From Symbioplanes lichenis (lineage in GTDB: Bacteria; Actinomycetota; Actinomycetes; Mycobacteriales; Micromonosporaceae), in the NCBI RefSeq assembly GCF_030709675.1, contig NZ_JAUZQD010000004.1, forward strand, positions 434,001 through 498,000: a stretch of 64,000 bases of DNA, given 5' to 3'. The position numbers and the translations under genes are program-made. Position 1 is the first letter of the stretch. Every line of letters begins with the position of its first letter. Under the pieces are notes generated by a model that had not been told where the DNA came from, did no database searches, and worked only from the letters and a program-made list of their open reading frames with translations. This document shows, piece by piece, positions 16,963 to 27,658 of the stretch.

Positions 16963-18891
16963 ATGGACGAGGATCAGCCGACCGCCGCGGAGCTGGTGGC
17001 CTCGGCCACCGAGCAGGTGCCGTTCATCGTCATCCTGTGCGAGGGTCCGGACCTGCGCCTGGCCTATGTGAACGCCGCCACCCGGGCCATGGTCCCCGGC
17101 CGCGAGACTGTGGGCCGGACCCTGGCCGAGGCGTTCGCCGACGTCGCGGGGCAGCAGTGGATCGACATGTACTCGGGCGTCTACCGCACCGGCACACCCG
17201 TCACCGGCGCCGAGTGGCGGGCCACGCTGACCGTGCCCGGGGGCATCCACGAGCTCTACGCCAACTTCTCCATCACCCCGTGGCGCGACGGCGACGGGAC
17301 GATCCGCGGGGTGATCGGCGCCGGTTTCGACGTGACCGCCATCGTCCAGGCGCGGAAGGCGGCCGAGAGCCAGGCCGACCGGATGCGGGAACGCTACGAG
17401 CAGACCCGCGACGTGGTGGTCGCCCTGCAGCGGGAGTTGCTGCCGTCGGGCGTACCCGTGCTGCCCGGCGTGCAGGTCGCGGCCAGTTACCTGCTCGCCA
17501 ACAGCGCCCAGGCCGCCGGCGGGGACTGGTTCGACGTGGTGGCCCGCGCGGACGGGACCGTGGCCCTGGTCGTCGGCGACGTCGTGGGCCACGGGGTCAC
17601 CGCCGCCGGCGTCATGGGCCAGCTGCGGGCCGTCCTGTGCGACCGGCTCGACAGCGGCGCCGATCCCGCCGAGGCGTTGCGCGCCGCCGACCGCCTGGCC
17701 CGCCGGATCGGCCCGGCCCACGCCGCCACGGTGTGCGTCGCCGTGCTGGAGCCGGGCGGCGACGTACGCTACTGCACCGCGGGCCATCCCCCGCCGCTGC
17801 TGCTGGCGGCCGGTGGCAGGGCCGATTATCTGGAGCCCACCGGCGCGGGGCCGCTGGGCACCGGCCCGGCGACTGGGGAGTTCGCGCTGCGCCCGGCGCG
17901 GCTCGAACCGGGTGACATGCTGCTGCTCTACACGGACGGGATCCTGGAGCGCCCGGGCGTCGGCCTCGACGACAGCCGCGCCGAGCTGGCCCGGGTGGCG
18001 GCGACCGCGGCGGCGGGCAAGGCGCTGCACACCCCCGGGGACACTCCCGCCGAGCGGGTGTGCGGCCAGAGCGTCGAGCTTCTCGTACGCGCCACAGGCC
18101 ACCGTGACGACATCACGCTCCTCGCCGCGCAGCGCTCCGAGCCGATCGCCGACCTGGCCCTGACCCTGCCCGCGGAGCTGACGTCCCTGCGCGCCGCCCG
18201 GCTGGCCCTCGCCGACTGGCTGGCCCGGGCCGGCGCCACGGACGACGACGCGTTCACCCTCCAGCACGCCCTGGGCGAGCTGCTCACGAACGCCGTCGAG
18301 CACGCCTTCGACGGCGAGCTGGGCCGGGCCGACGTGCACCTGCGGGCCCGGCTCACCCCGGCGGGCGAGATCGACGCCGAGATCACCGATCACGGTACGT
18401 GGCGCGAGCCCGCCCGCCGGTCGATCCGCGGGCGGGGCCTGGCCCTCACCTCGCAGCTCGTCGACGACCTCACCATGACACCGGGCCCCGCCGGCACCGT
18501 CGCGACCGTCCGCCACGCGCTGTGCCGCCCGGTGCACACGCCGGCGACGGCCGCACCCGCCCCGCCCGCCGTACCCGCGGAGTCCTTGACCGTGACCGAG
18601 ACGGGCCCGGACAGCCTTGCCGTGGCCGGCGCGATCGACGCCGCCGACGCCGCGCACCTGCGCCAGGAGCTGCTGCGCCGGGGCCGCGGCGGCAACCTGC
18701 CCCTGACCGTCGACCTCTCCGCCGTCACCCACCTGGCCAGCGCGGGCGTCTCGGCCCTGCACCACGTGGCCGAGCAGCACCGCAAGCAGGGCACGACCCT
18801 CGACCTGGTCGCCGCCGACGGCAGCCCGGCGCAGCAGGTGCTCGCCCTGGTCGCGCTGCCGCACCGCGCCGCCGCGCCTCTCCCCCGCTGA
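16963..18891 (+). CDS. PAS - SpoIIE/PP2C phosphatase - HATPase - STAS fusion regulator
   Basis: 642-residue regulator joining all parts of a partner-switching system. Order: PAS-like sensor (~15-125), short coiled coil (~128-150), PP2C-type SpoIIE phosphatase (~155-385; metal-site motifs GGDWFDVV and GDVVGHG, then HRDDITLL), an RsbW-like GHKL kinase domain (~395-510; N-box ELLTNAVEHAF, then ITDHGTW and GRGLAL) and a STAS domain (~530-640; VDLSAVTHLASAGVSAL, where Ser aligns with the phosphorylated Ser of SpoIIAA but the preceding Asp is Ala). Likely controls a sigma factor or a second messenger response. ATG at 16963 chosen; an in-frame GTG at 16897 would add a basic tail. Its last codons lie in a tandem repeat. 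Confidence 0.88.
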   Translation: MDEDQPTAAELVASATEQVPFIVILCEGPDLRLAYVNAATRAMVPGRETVGRTLAEAFADVAGQQWIDMYSGVYRTGTPVTGAEWRATLTVPGGIHELYANFSITPWRDGDGTIRGVIGAGFDVTAIVQARKAAESQADRMRERYEQTRDVVVALQRELLPSGVPVLPGVQVAASYLLANSAQAAGGDWFDVVARADGTVALVVGDVVGHGVTAAGVMGQLRAVLCDRLDSGADPAEALRAADRLARRIGPAHAATVCVAVLEPGGDVRYCTAGHPPPLLLAAGGRADYLEPTGAGPLGTGPATGEFALRPARLEPGDMLLLYTDGILERPGVGLDDSRAELARVAATAAAGKALHTPGDTPAERVCGQSVELLVRATGHRDDITLLAAQRSEPIADLALTLPAELTSLRAARLALADWLARAGATDDDAFTLQHALGELLTNAVEHAFDGELGRADVHLRARLTPAGEIDAEITDHGTWREPARRSIRGRGLALTSQLVDDLTMTPGPAGTVATVRHALCRPVHTPATAAPAPPAVPAESLTVTETGPDSLAVAGAIDAADAAHLRQELLRRGRGGNLPLTVDLSAVTHLASAGVSALHHVAEQHRKQGTTLDLVAADGSPAQQVLALVALPHRAAAPLPR

Positions 18892-19026
18892 AAGCCGCCT
18901 TGCCCCACCGCGCCGCCGCGTCTCTCCCCGTTGATCGTCGCTCTGCCACGCCGCGCCGCCGCGTCTCTCTCCGCTGATCGTCGCTTTGCCACGCCGCGCC
19001 GCCGCGTCTCTCCCCCTCCGGGACGC
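18857..19026. repeat. Four tandem copies of a 43-44 bp unit at the regulator's 3' end
   Basis: Copies begin at 18857, 18901, 18944 and 18987, each starting TGCC(A/C) followed by a CGCGCCGCCGCG core and CTCTCCCC. The first copy encodes the last residues (LPHRAAAPLPR) of the PAS/SpoIIE/STAS protein and contains its stop codon; the other three lie downstream. Copies 2-4 are more alike one another than copy 1, as expected for recent slippage or duplication. Copy number could differ between strains and change the protein tail. Confidence 0.85.
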
Positions 19027-19043
19027 GACGGCACGGCTGGTCT

Positions 19044-19093
19044 ACTCGGCGGGCAGACGGTTCCGCCCTATTCGGCGGGACAGACGGTTCCGC
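19044..19093. repeat. Direct duplication of ~26 bp spanning a stop codon
   Basis: Two near-identical copies (19044-19066 and 19070-19093) with the core CAGACGGTTCCGC. The second contains the last codons (GTVCPAE) of the minus-strand peptidase and the first lies just past its stop, so the end of the gene has been duplicated into the flank. Confidence 0.8.
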
Positions 19094-20438
19094 GCGGCGG
19101 GAGGGTCAGGTCGAGCAGGTACGCGTCCACGGCGGCCGCGACGCACGCGCGCTTGTACGTGCCGTGACCCGCCCCCGCGTACGCGAGCAGCACGCCGGAC
19201 CGGCCGAGCTGGCGCGCCACCGACCGGGTCCAGTTCCAGCCGACAGCCGGGTCGTGACGCGCGCCGAGCTGCAGGATCGGGGTGCGCGTGTGCACGTCCA
19301 GGCGGTGCTGCGGATTCGCCACGGGCAGGTCCCAGCCCAGGCACGAGCTGATGGCGAACACCCCGCCGGAGTAGCGGAAGTCACGGGTACGGGAGGCGCG
19401 CAGCATCCGGTCGTACTCGGCGAAGTCGCGCACCGGCAGCGCCCAGTCCGCGCACATCACCGGCGTCACCATCGGCGGGGCGCCGCGCTTGTCCGCCGCC
19501 AGGCCCCGGTCCAGGTTGTCGATGGTGGTGGCCAGGTCCTCGTACGTGGGGCCGTAGAGCCGCACGTGCGCGTTGATCGTCAGGTCCCACACCGACCAGC
19601 CCTGCAGCTCACCCCGGTCGGCGCGCGCGTTGAGCCCGGCCCAGACCGCGTGCACGTCCCGTCCGTGCAATGCGCAGACCTCCGCCCCGGCGCACCACGT
19701 GGCGAACGCGTCGAACGAGTCCTGCAGCGCCCAGGTCTGCGTACTCAGGAAGCCCTGCGCGTCGTGGATGTGGTCGACCGCGCTCTCCAGCACCATCGCG
19801 CGGACCCGGCCCGGGTAGCGCTCGGCGTACTGCTCACCGAGCAGCGTGCCGTACGAGCTCCCGTGGAAGGTCAGCCGCGACTCGCCGAGGGCGGCGCGCA
19901 GGGCGTCGAGGTCCCGTACGGTGCCGGCGGTGTCGGCGTGGTCCCACAGCTCGCCGTACGTGTCGCGGCAGTCCGCCCACGCGGCGCGGTTGGCGTCGCG
20001 CAGCGCGGTGAACTCGGCCTGGCTGGTCACGACCGGGGAGACGCCGGTGGGGCACGGCATGACCTGGCTGCCGCCGACGCCGCGCGGGTCGAAGCTGACG
20101 ATGTCGAAACGGCGCAGCAGCTCGGGGCTGAACCGGTCGATGTTCTTCGCGGTCGTCAGCCGGGAGACGCCCGAGTCGCCGGGGCCGCCCGGCCCGAAGA
20201 CCAGCGTGCCTTCCCGCGCCGCCGGGTCGGCCCGGTGGCGCGCGATCGCGAAGCCGAACGTGGGCCCGTCCGGGTGGTCCCAGTCGACGGGCAGGGTGAG
20301 GGTGGCGCACTCGGTGCCGATGTCGGTGCCGGCACAGGGTTTCCACTGCGGTGTGGCCGGGGCGGCCTGCGCCGGGAGCGGCGCCACAACCACGGCAGCC
20401 GTCACCGCCGCCGCGAGGGCGGATCGAAGAATAACCAT
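19068..20438 (-). CDS. Secreted tripeptidyl aminopeptidase-type alpha/beta hydrolase
   Basis: 456-residue exported serine peptidase of the SlpD/TAP family. A signal peptide (cleavage after AQAAPA near residue 26) leads; the fold shows [11 protein letters not shown] (oxyanion region, ~80-90), [10 protein letters not shown], the nucleophile Ser195 in GSSYG, an Asp in [10 protein letters not shown] near 403, and a C-terminal [12 protein letters not shown]is near 429 (TAP C-terminal domain, PF08386). Releases tripeptides or dipeptides from N-termini outside the cell. Six or more cysteines could form disulphides. Full length for the family. Its 3' end is involved in a 26-bp duplication. Confidence 0.92.
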   Translation of the reverse strand: MVILRSALAAAVTAAVVVAPLPAQAAPATPQWKPCAGTDIGTECATLTLPVDWDHPDGPTFGFAIARHRADPAAREGTLVFGPGGPGDSGVSRLTTAKNIDRFSPELLRRFDIVSFDPRGVGGSQVMPCPTGVSPVVTSQAEFTALRDANRAAWADCRDTYGELWDHADTAGTVRDLDALRAALGESRLTFHGSSYGTLLGEQYAERYPGRVRAMVLESAVDHIHDAQGFLSTQTWALQDSFDAFATWCAGAEVCALHGRDVHAVWAGLNARADRGELQGWSVWDLTINAHVRLYGPTYEDLATTIDNLDRGLAADKRGAPPMVTPVMCADWALPVRDFAEYDRMLRASRTRDFRYSGGVFAISSCLGWDLPVANPQHRLDVHTRTPILQLGARHDPAVGWNWTRSVARQLGRSGVLLAYAGAGHGTYKRACVAAAVDAYLLDLTLPPRGTVCPAE

Positions 20439-20524
20439 GCCGTGATGCTTCCCTCACACCGCGCGCAAAGAAATCGGGAACACTACGGAGCGCATCCCCT
20501 AGGGGTCGGCATAGTGTCGACGGC

Positions 20525-21127
20525 ATGACGACTGTCGACTTCTACTTCGATCCGGCGTGCCCGTACGCCTGGATCACGTCCCGCTGGATCCTCGAGGTCA
20601 AGAGCCAGCGCGAGCTGGACCTCCGCTGGCACGTCATGAGCCTCTACGTGCTCAACGAGGGCCGCGACCTCGACGAGCACTACCGCACGTCCATCGACCG
20701 CTCGCTCGGCACGGTCCGCATGGTCACCGCCGCCTGGCAGCAGCACGGCGACCAGGTGCTCGAGCCGCTCTACACCGCCCTGGGCACCCGCTACCACAAC
20801 CAGGGCCGCCGCGACGACCTCGAGGCCGTCCGGGCCGAGGCGCTCGCCGAGGTCGGCCTGCCCGCGTCGCTCGCCGCCGCCGCCGGCTCCGACGAGTACG
20901 ACGCCGCCCTCCGCAAGAGCCACCACGAGGGCATGGACCCGGTCGGCCCGGACGTCGGCACCCCCACCATCCACATCGACGGCGTCGCCTTCTTCGGCCC
21001 GGTCCTGAGCAGCATCCCCCGCGGCGAGCAGGCCCTCCGCGTCTTCGACGGCGCCGTGGCCCTGTCCAGCTATCCGGACTTCTTCGAGCTCAAGCGCACC
21101 CGTACGGGCGGCCTGAACTTCGACTGA
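20525..21127 (+). CDS. DsbA-like protein of the mycothiol-dependent nitroreductase (Rv2466c) family, second Cys missing
   Basis: 200-residue thioredoxin-fold protein closely matching the Rv2466c type over its whole length: [18 protein letters not shown] at the start, LYVLNEG, the [11 protein letters not shown] segment, [16 protein letters not shown] and a [15 protein letters not shown] ending. In Rv2466c the active site is CPWC; here it is CPYA (Cys12, Ala15), so only the nucleophilic Cys remains. The protein might still form a mixed disulphide with mycothiol and act monothiol-like. Preceded by a short intergenic region shared with the divergent peptidase gene. The family call is firm; activity is uncertain. 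Confidence 0.85.
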   Translation: MTTVDFYFDPACPYAWITSRWILEVKSQRELDLRWHVMSLYVLNEGRDLDEHYRTSIDRSLGTVRMVTAAWQQHGDQVLEPLYTALGTRYHNQGRRDDLEAVRAEALAEVGLPASLAAAAGSDEYDAALRKSHHEGMDPVGPDVGTPTIHIDGVAFFGPVLSSIPRGEQALRVFDGAVALSSYPDFFELKRTRTGGLNFD

Positions 21128-21196
21128 TTTCCCGGCCGGCGGCCGCGGCGCGGAAACTCCGGTGCGCCGGCCGGCCGCCGGTTCTACGGTGACGCG

Positions 21197-21820
21197 ATGG
21201 ACATCCGTGAGGTGACGCCGTCCGACGAGCCGGCCGTGGAGCAGCTCGTGGCAGCGGCCTTCGGCGAGCCGCTGGACGGGCCCGTCGTCCGGATGATGCG
21301 GGCCCTGAAGGCCGGCGGAGCAGCTCGGGCGAGCCTCGTCGCCGTCGCCGGCGACGAGCTGATCGGGCACGTCGGTCTCTCCCGGGGCTGGGTGGACGCC
21401 CGGCGGTCGCTGGTCGAGGTGCTGGTGCTCTCCCCGCTGTCCGTACGCCCCGACCGCCAGGGCCACGGCGCCGGCACCGCGTTGCTCGCGGCAGCGCTCG
21501 AGACCGCCGACGATCGTCACGCGCCGGCCGTCTTCCTCGAGGGCAGCCCCGGCTACTACGGGCGCCGCGGCTTCGGCGCCGGCTCCGCGCTCGGCTTCGA
21601 CCGGCCCTCGACGCGCATCCCGGACCCGGCCTTCCAGGTGGCGCTGCTCTCGTCCCACGAGCCGTGGATGACCGGCCGGCTGATCTATCCCGAGGCGTTC
21701 TGGGCCACCGACACGGTCGGCCTGCGCGACCCTCTGCTGGAGCAGCTGGAAGCCCATTTCACGGCCGGGCCGGCGGACGGGCGAGCAGCGGAAGGCCAGG
21801 ACTGTCAGCCGGGGCAGTAG
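21197..21820 (+). CDS. GNAT-family N-acetyltransferase
   Basis: 207-residue acetyltransferase. The acetyl-CoA site is visible as LSVRPDRQGHGAGTALLAAAL (residues ~85-103, R-x-x-G-x-G/A pattern), followed by VFLEGSPGYYGRRGFGAG, the usual last strand and helix. Residues 130-207 may bind substrate; the tail after about residue 190 is polar and low complexity (GPADGRAAEGQD). Closest in layout to small-molecule or YhbS-type N-acetyltransferases. Substrate unknown. Confidence 0.88.
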   Translation: MDIREVTPSDEPAVEQLVAAAFGEPLDGPVVRMMRALKAGGAARASLVAVAGDELIGHVGLSRGWVDARRSLVEVLVLSPLSVRPDRQGHGAGTALLAAALETADDRHAPAVFLEGSPGYYGRRGFGAGSALGFDRPSTRIPDPAFQVALLSSHEPWMTGRLIYPEAFWATDTVGLRDPLLEQLEAHFTAGPADGRAAEGQDCQPGQ

Positions 21821-21929
21821 CCCAACCACCACCACCCGCGACCAAGCCCGTGAGCGAACGCGACACCTACGCCGAGGAGGACGCCCTCGGACGCCGGCGC
21901 TGACAGAACCGTCGCCCGCGGTGTCCGTG

Positions 21930-22548
21930 TCACTCTCGCTTCATCAATCTGGCTATGCCGGCGACTACGGCGGAGGTGAGAATCCAGCCGGCGACATGGA
22001 ACAGCCATGACCAATAGGTCGTCGCTCCTCCGTCCTCCCCAGCAGCAGATGAACCCGTCGATGCGGGCGCCTACCAGCCTGATGCCGCCGTATGCGGAGA
22101 AGCCGGAAGGGTCGCCGTAGGAACTGCCGAGAAACAGGGCGAAGCCGATCGAGGCGCTTTGTGCGTCGAGGGCGAAACCGCCCGGACGGCGCAACGTGGC
22201 TCCGGTGAAGATCAGAGCGTTGCCGATCGTTGCGCCGATGAGATCGATGGCGCCGTTCGAGGCGAATCCGTTCGAGCAACTGAGGAACTGGCCGACGTTC
22301 AGGCCACGCCCGGACAGGGCGACCGCTTCGCCGTTGCCCAGTGCGGCGCCGTCGAAGATCGCTGACCCCGTGATGCTGGCTTGATCAAGTCGGATCCGGT
22401 CGGAGGAGAAGCCTCCGGAGGCATCTAGATGATCCGCCCGCATCCGACGAGCGTCGATATTGATCAATGTCTCGCCGCCTTTCCGTCTCGCCGGCCGTAC
22501 CAGCGATGGCAACACGCCGAGCCCGTGCTGTGTCAGACAGGAACACAC
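21930..22548 (-). pseudogene. Frameshifted remnant of a beta-helix repeat membrane protein
   Basis: The upstream part reads INIDARRMRADHLDASG... with repeated hydrophobic-x-Leu-x-x-Ala pentapeptide-like units ending in GARIDGFICCWGG. The natural C-terminus, GATTYWSWLFHVAGWILTS (one TM helix) and VVAGIARLMKRE with stop at 21932-21930, continues only after a one-base shift near 22042, within a G-run. Restoring one base joins the two parts. Relatives in actinobacteria are much longer, so the 5' end is probably also lost; no credible ribosome binding site precedes the frame. GC is visibly lower than in neighbours, which fits acquired and decaying DNA. Confidence 0.65.
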
Positions 22549-22645
22549 TCCCGCGACGCGGGGCGCGCCGAGGAGTCATCGGGCGGGTGGGCGGTGGTCA
22601 TGCCCGGGACGGGCGGCGGACATGTGGGGCTGAGAGCGTGCGGCC

Positions 22646-23941
22646 GTGCGGAGCGATCATGCCCTGGCGGCGGCGACCGGGGGTGCGGGGGCGCTGCTTG
22701 TCGCGGCCGGCGGACCGCTCGGGCGGCCGGGGCTGGTGTGTGCGTACGCGGGGCTGACCTTGCTCGTGCTCGGCTGGTGGTGGTACGGGCGGTGCGGGCC
22801 GGCGCCGGCCCGGCATCGGTGGGCGACGCTCGGGTTGTGGTCGGCGCCGCTCGTGCTGGCGCCGCCGCTGTTCAGCCGGGACGTCTACAGCTACCTCGCG
22901 CAGGGGCTGATGGCGGACAGCGGGATCGACGTGTACCGATTCGGGCCGGAGCGGCTCGGCGGGCCGGTGGCGGCGCAGGTGCCGGCGTTGTGGCAGGACA
23001 CGCCCAGCCCGTACGGGCCGGTGTGGCTCCTGATCTCCCGCACGGTGACCGCGGTCACGGGCACGCACCTGGGCGCCGGGGTCACGGGCATGCGGCTCGT
23101 GGCGGCCGGGGGTGTGGCGCTGATCGCACTGGCCGTGCCGGTGCTGGCTCGCGCGGGCGGGGTCGACGGGGCGCGGGCGTGGTGGCTCGTCGTGCTCAAT
23201 CCGCTCGTGCTGATCCACCTGGTGTCCGGCGCGCACAACGATGCGCTGATGGCCGGGCTGCTCGCCGTCGGGCTGGCCGCGGCCGTCCGGCGCCGGCCGA
23301 TCCTGGGTGCGGTGGTGGTCTCGCTGGCCGCCCTGGTCAAAGCGCCCGCGGCGGCCGGCCTGGCGGCGGTCGCTCTGATCTGGACGACGAACGCCGCGAC
23401 GAAAGAGGTGACGGACGGCAAGCCGGTCAGCCGGACGGCGGCGATGGCCGCGGCCGGCGCGGTGGGTGCGGCGGTCACGGTCGTTGTGGGCGAGCTCACC
23501 GGCTTCGGGTACGCCTGGATCACCGCCCTCGGCACACCGGTGTCGCCCGGCAACTGGTCCCTCACGGGCGTCCTGGAACGGATGACGGGACAGCACGGCT
23601 GGCGCTGGGCCGGAGTGCTGATCGTGGTCGTCGTGGCGATCGCCGCGTACCGGATGAAGCCTGTCGCCGCCCTCGGCGTCCTCCTGCTCGCTGTGGTCGT
23701 TTTCGGTCCCGCGCTGCGGCCGTGGTACCTGCTCTGGGCGCTCCTGCCGCTCGCCGTGTCCCGGCCCGGGGCCCACCGGTGGCTCGTCCCGGCGAGCGCG
23801 GCGCTGACGCTGGTCGTGCTGCCCGACGGTTACGCGGCCGACCAGGACGAGTTGCGCCTGGCCACCCTGGGCGTGGTGCTGGGGATCGCCACCCTCGCCC
23901 TGGCCGTGACCCGCGCCCCCGAGCGCCGGCCGGCCCTGTGA
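22646..23941 (+). CDS. Polyprenol-phosphomannose-dependent alpha-(1->6) mannosyltransferase, MptB-like
   Basis: 431-residue GT-C glycosyltransferase with about twelve hydrophobic segments. The family signature in the first long loop is SRDVYSYLAQGLM (~78-90), followed by SPYGPVWLLIS and a HNDALMAGLL segment near residue 194, all typical of MptA/MptB enzymes that extend the mannan backbone of lipomannan on the outer membrane face. GTG start at 22646 without a clear ribosome binding site. Its stop overlaps the start of the next mannosyltransferase-like gene (GTGA), so the two likely build the same glycan. Confidence 0.85.
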   Translation: MRSDHALAAATGGAGALLVAAGGPLGRPGLVCAYAGLTLLVLGWWWYGRCGPAPARHRWATLGLWSAPLVLAPPLFSRDVYSYLAQGLMADSGIDVYRFGPERLGGPVAAQVPALWQDTPSPYGPVWLLISRTVTAVTGTHLGAGVTGMRLVAAGGVALIALAVPVLARAGGVDGARAWWLVVLNPLVLIHLVSGAHNDALMAGLLAVGLAAAVRRRPILGAVVVSLAALVKAPAAAGLAAVALIWTTNAATKEVTDGKPVSRTAAMAAAGAVGAAVTVVVGELTGFGYAWITALGTPVSPGNWSLTGVLERMTGQHGWRWAGVLIVVVVAIAAYRMKPVAALGVLLLAVVVFGPALRPWYLLWALLPLAVSRPGAHRWLVPASAALTLVVLPDGYAADQDELRLATLGVVLGIATLALAVTRAPERRPAL

Positions 23942-25047
23942 GGAAGATCCTGCTCGTCGCCGCGGCGGCCGCGGCGACCGGGACGTTCCTCGTGACCGTC
24001 CCGCTGTTCCGGCACTTCTTCGACCTGGACGTCTATCGGGGCGCGATCCGCTGGTGGCTGCTCGACGGCGGCCGGCTCTACGACTTCCGGTTCGACGGCA
24101 CGGTGTACGGGTTCACCTACCCGCCGTTCGCCGCGCTGGTTCTGAGCCCGCTCGCCCTCCCGCCCCGCCCGGTGGCCGTGACCCTGTCCCTGCTCGCCAA
24201 CGCCGCCGCCGTGGTGGTGCTGCTGCGCTGGTGGCTCGGGGCCCGGCCGTGGTGGATCACCGCGCTGATCGGCTGCGCGGTGCTGCTCCTCGAGCCGGTG
24301 CGCGACACGTTCAGTTTCGGTCAAGTGAACTTGCTCCTCGTCCTCCTGGTGGGCCTGGACACGCGGGCGATGAAAAGAGGACGGCGCTGGGCGGGAGCCG
24401 GCATCGGGCTGGCGGCCGCGATCAAGCTCACGCCCGCCGTCTTCGTCCTGTGGCTGCTGGTGACCCGCCGATTCCGGGCGGTGGCCGTCGCGGCGGGGAC
24501 GGCGGCCGGGGCCACGATCCTGACGGCGGTCGCCGCGCCCGAGGCGTCCCGGGTGTTCTGGACCTCGGCGCTGTGGGACACGAGCCGGGTGGGCCGGACC
24601 GCGTACGTGTCGAACCAGTCCCTGCGCGGCGTGGTCGCCCGCCTCGATCTCGATCCGCGCTGGTGGGTGCTGCTGGTCGTGGCGGCGCTGGTCTGCTGGT
24701 ACGTGCGGGTGCGCGGCACCGACGCGGTCACCGGCTGCGCGCTGACCGGGGTGCTGGCGTGCCTGATCAGCCCGGTGACGTGGGTGCATCACCTCGTGTG
24801 GCTGCTGCCGGCACTGTTCCTGGTACGCCGGTTCGCCGTGCTCGCGACACTGTGGTTCGTACTCTGCAGCAGCGTGGTCTGGATCTGGTGGGCCGGTGGG
24901 TCGGGGCCGCTCGCGGCGGTGGGCGCGAACGCGTACGTCGTGGTGGCTGTGATCCTGCTGATGTTGATTTCGCCCGGCGTTCGTGCGGTGGACAAATGGC
25001 GGTCGCCCGTCGCCCCTGGCGTCGCGCGGCATGGGCGTGATTCCTGA
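23938..25047 (+). CDS. GT87-family (PimE/DUF2029-like) mannosyltransferase
   Basis: 369-residue GT-C membrane glycosyltransferase. Family features: HFFDLDVYRGAIRWWLLDG with the conserved acidic pair, LYDF...YGFTYPPFAALVLSP, FGQVNLLLVLLVGLD and AAAIKLTPAVFVLWLL, then SPVTWVHHLVWLLPALFL. Such enzymes transfer mannose or arabinose from a polyprenyl phosphate donor. Coupled to the MptB-like gene through a GTGA overlap. Probably adds alpha-1,2 branches or caps to the same polymannan; that assignment is inference. Confidence 0.85.
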   Translation: MRKILLVAAAAAATGTFLVTVPLFRHFFDLDVYRGAIRWWLLDGGRLYDFRFDGTVYGFTYPPFAALVLSPLALPPRPVAVTLSLLANAAAVVVLLRWWLGARPWWITALIGCAVLLLEPVRDTFSFGQVNLLLVLLVGLDTRAMKRGRRWAGAGIGLAAAIKLTPAVFVLWLLVTRRFRAVAVAAGTAAGATILTAVAAPEASRVFWTSALWDTSRVGRTAYVSNQSLRGVVARLDLDPRWWVLLVVAALVCWYVRVRGTDAVTGCALTGVLACLISPVTWVHHLVWLLPALFLVRRFAVLATLWFVLCSSVVWIWWAGGSGPLAAVGANAYVVVAVILLMLISPGVRAVDKWRSPVAPGVARHGRDS

Positions 25048-25465
25048 GTGGGCCGATCCGGCCGTACCCGTGTCGGCATCGGACCCGCAGGGGGTGAACC
25101 GGCGCACCTTGCTGCGCCGCGCGGGGTTGTTCGGCGCGGGGTTCGCCGCCGCCGGGCCGGGGGAGACGCCGGCCGTGATCCGCGGCACGGTGCGCGGGCC
25201 GGCGCGGGACCGCGACTCGTGGCGCGCGCCGGACACCCGGGTCGTCAAGACCTTCGAGGCTCCTTCTCGCACGCTGCGATGGTGGTTCTCCGTCACGGAG
25301 CCGAGCTGTCTCCGGCTGCGGGGCTCGGACGGGAAGCGGCACGGCGCCGGGCTGTTCGGCGCCAAGATCGACCCGCACGGTCCGATCGCGCACACGCCGG
25401 GTGACGGGGATCCGTGGCTCGACACCTGGCTCTCCACGAACCCGATGTTCGTGGACGTCCGCTGA
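25031..25465 (+). CDS. Short Tat-signal protein, possible internally deleted PHP-like enzyme
   Basis: 144-residue protein. A twin-arginine-like segment NRRTLLRRAGLFGAGFAAAG appears about 20 residues in, then a short linker, then a conserved-looking C-terminus (FSVTEPSCLRLRGSDGKR, then GDPWLDTWLSTNPMFVDV). That C-terminus resembles the end of larger exported PHP-domain metallo-phosphoesterases in actinobacteria, whose central domain would be absent here. ATG 25031 overlaps the previous gene by 17 bases; GTG 25037 is an alternative. Either a small stand-alone domain protein or a relic after an in-frame deletion; the resemblance is from memory of the family. Confidence 0.5.
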   Translation: MGVIPEWADPAVPVSASDPQGVNRRTLLRRAGLFGAGFAAAGPGETPAVIRGTVRGPARDRDSWRAPDTRVVKTFEAPSRTLRWWFSVTEPSCLRLRGSDGKRHGAGLFGAKIDPHGPIAHTPGDGDPWLDTWLSTNPMFVDVR

Positions 25466-25503
25466 GTGCGCTTCTTGTCGGGGGGAGTCTCTAAACTCGC
25501 GGG

Positions 25504-27341
<1,838 letters not shown>

Positions 27342-27348
<7 letters not shown>

Positions 27349-27397
27349 CCCCGGCGGCGCTGGTCAGCCCGTCGACGAGCGCCGCCGGGGTCAGGCC
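27342..27397. terminator. 20-bp perfect stem hairpin overlapping the recQ stop codon
   Basis: Arms 27342-27361 and 27378-27397 are perfectly complementary, with a 16-base loop. The left arm contains the last Ala codon and TGA of recQ. No T-tract follows, as is common for actinobacterial terminators. It could also stop transcription coming from the lipase-like gene on the other strand. Confidence 0.75.
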
Positions 27398-27658
27398 TTC
27401 CGAACCGGCGCGCGGCCGGCTCATCAACCGCCGCCGTTCCGGGGCTTCGGTAGTCGAAGGCAACGCCTGCGAAGGGCCCGATGATTCACGCACCTGCGGC
27501 CTCGGCGACCCGCCCCGCAGACAGCCTCGGCCGGCAGATACGGCGCCACGGTGTATCAGGCTCCCGCATCTCGCCCGATCGGCCGGCCGCCGAATCGGAT
27601 GAACACAGGCGGCATCCGAAGGGCCCTGCCGAGCCGGCGCAGTGCCCGGATGGGGTTG
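27398..27658. other. Intergenic gap between recQ and the lipase-like gene
   Basis: About 260 bases after the recQ hairpin with no supported gene. Short CG-rich inverted repeats occur (for instance around 27405-27422 and 27577-27592). A frame continuing past the lipase stop in another register (VDNPIRALRRLG...) exists on the minus strand but has no start or family support. Confidence 0.5.

Noticed and set aside
27556..27658. Extension of the lipase-like protein in another frame (VDNPIRALRRLG...)
   Set aside because: Needs a frameshift for which there is no homology evidence; the annotated stop gives a reasonable end.
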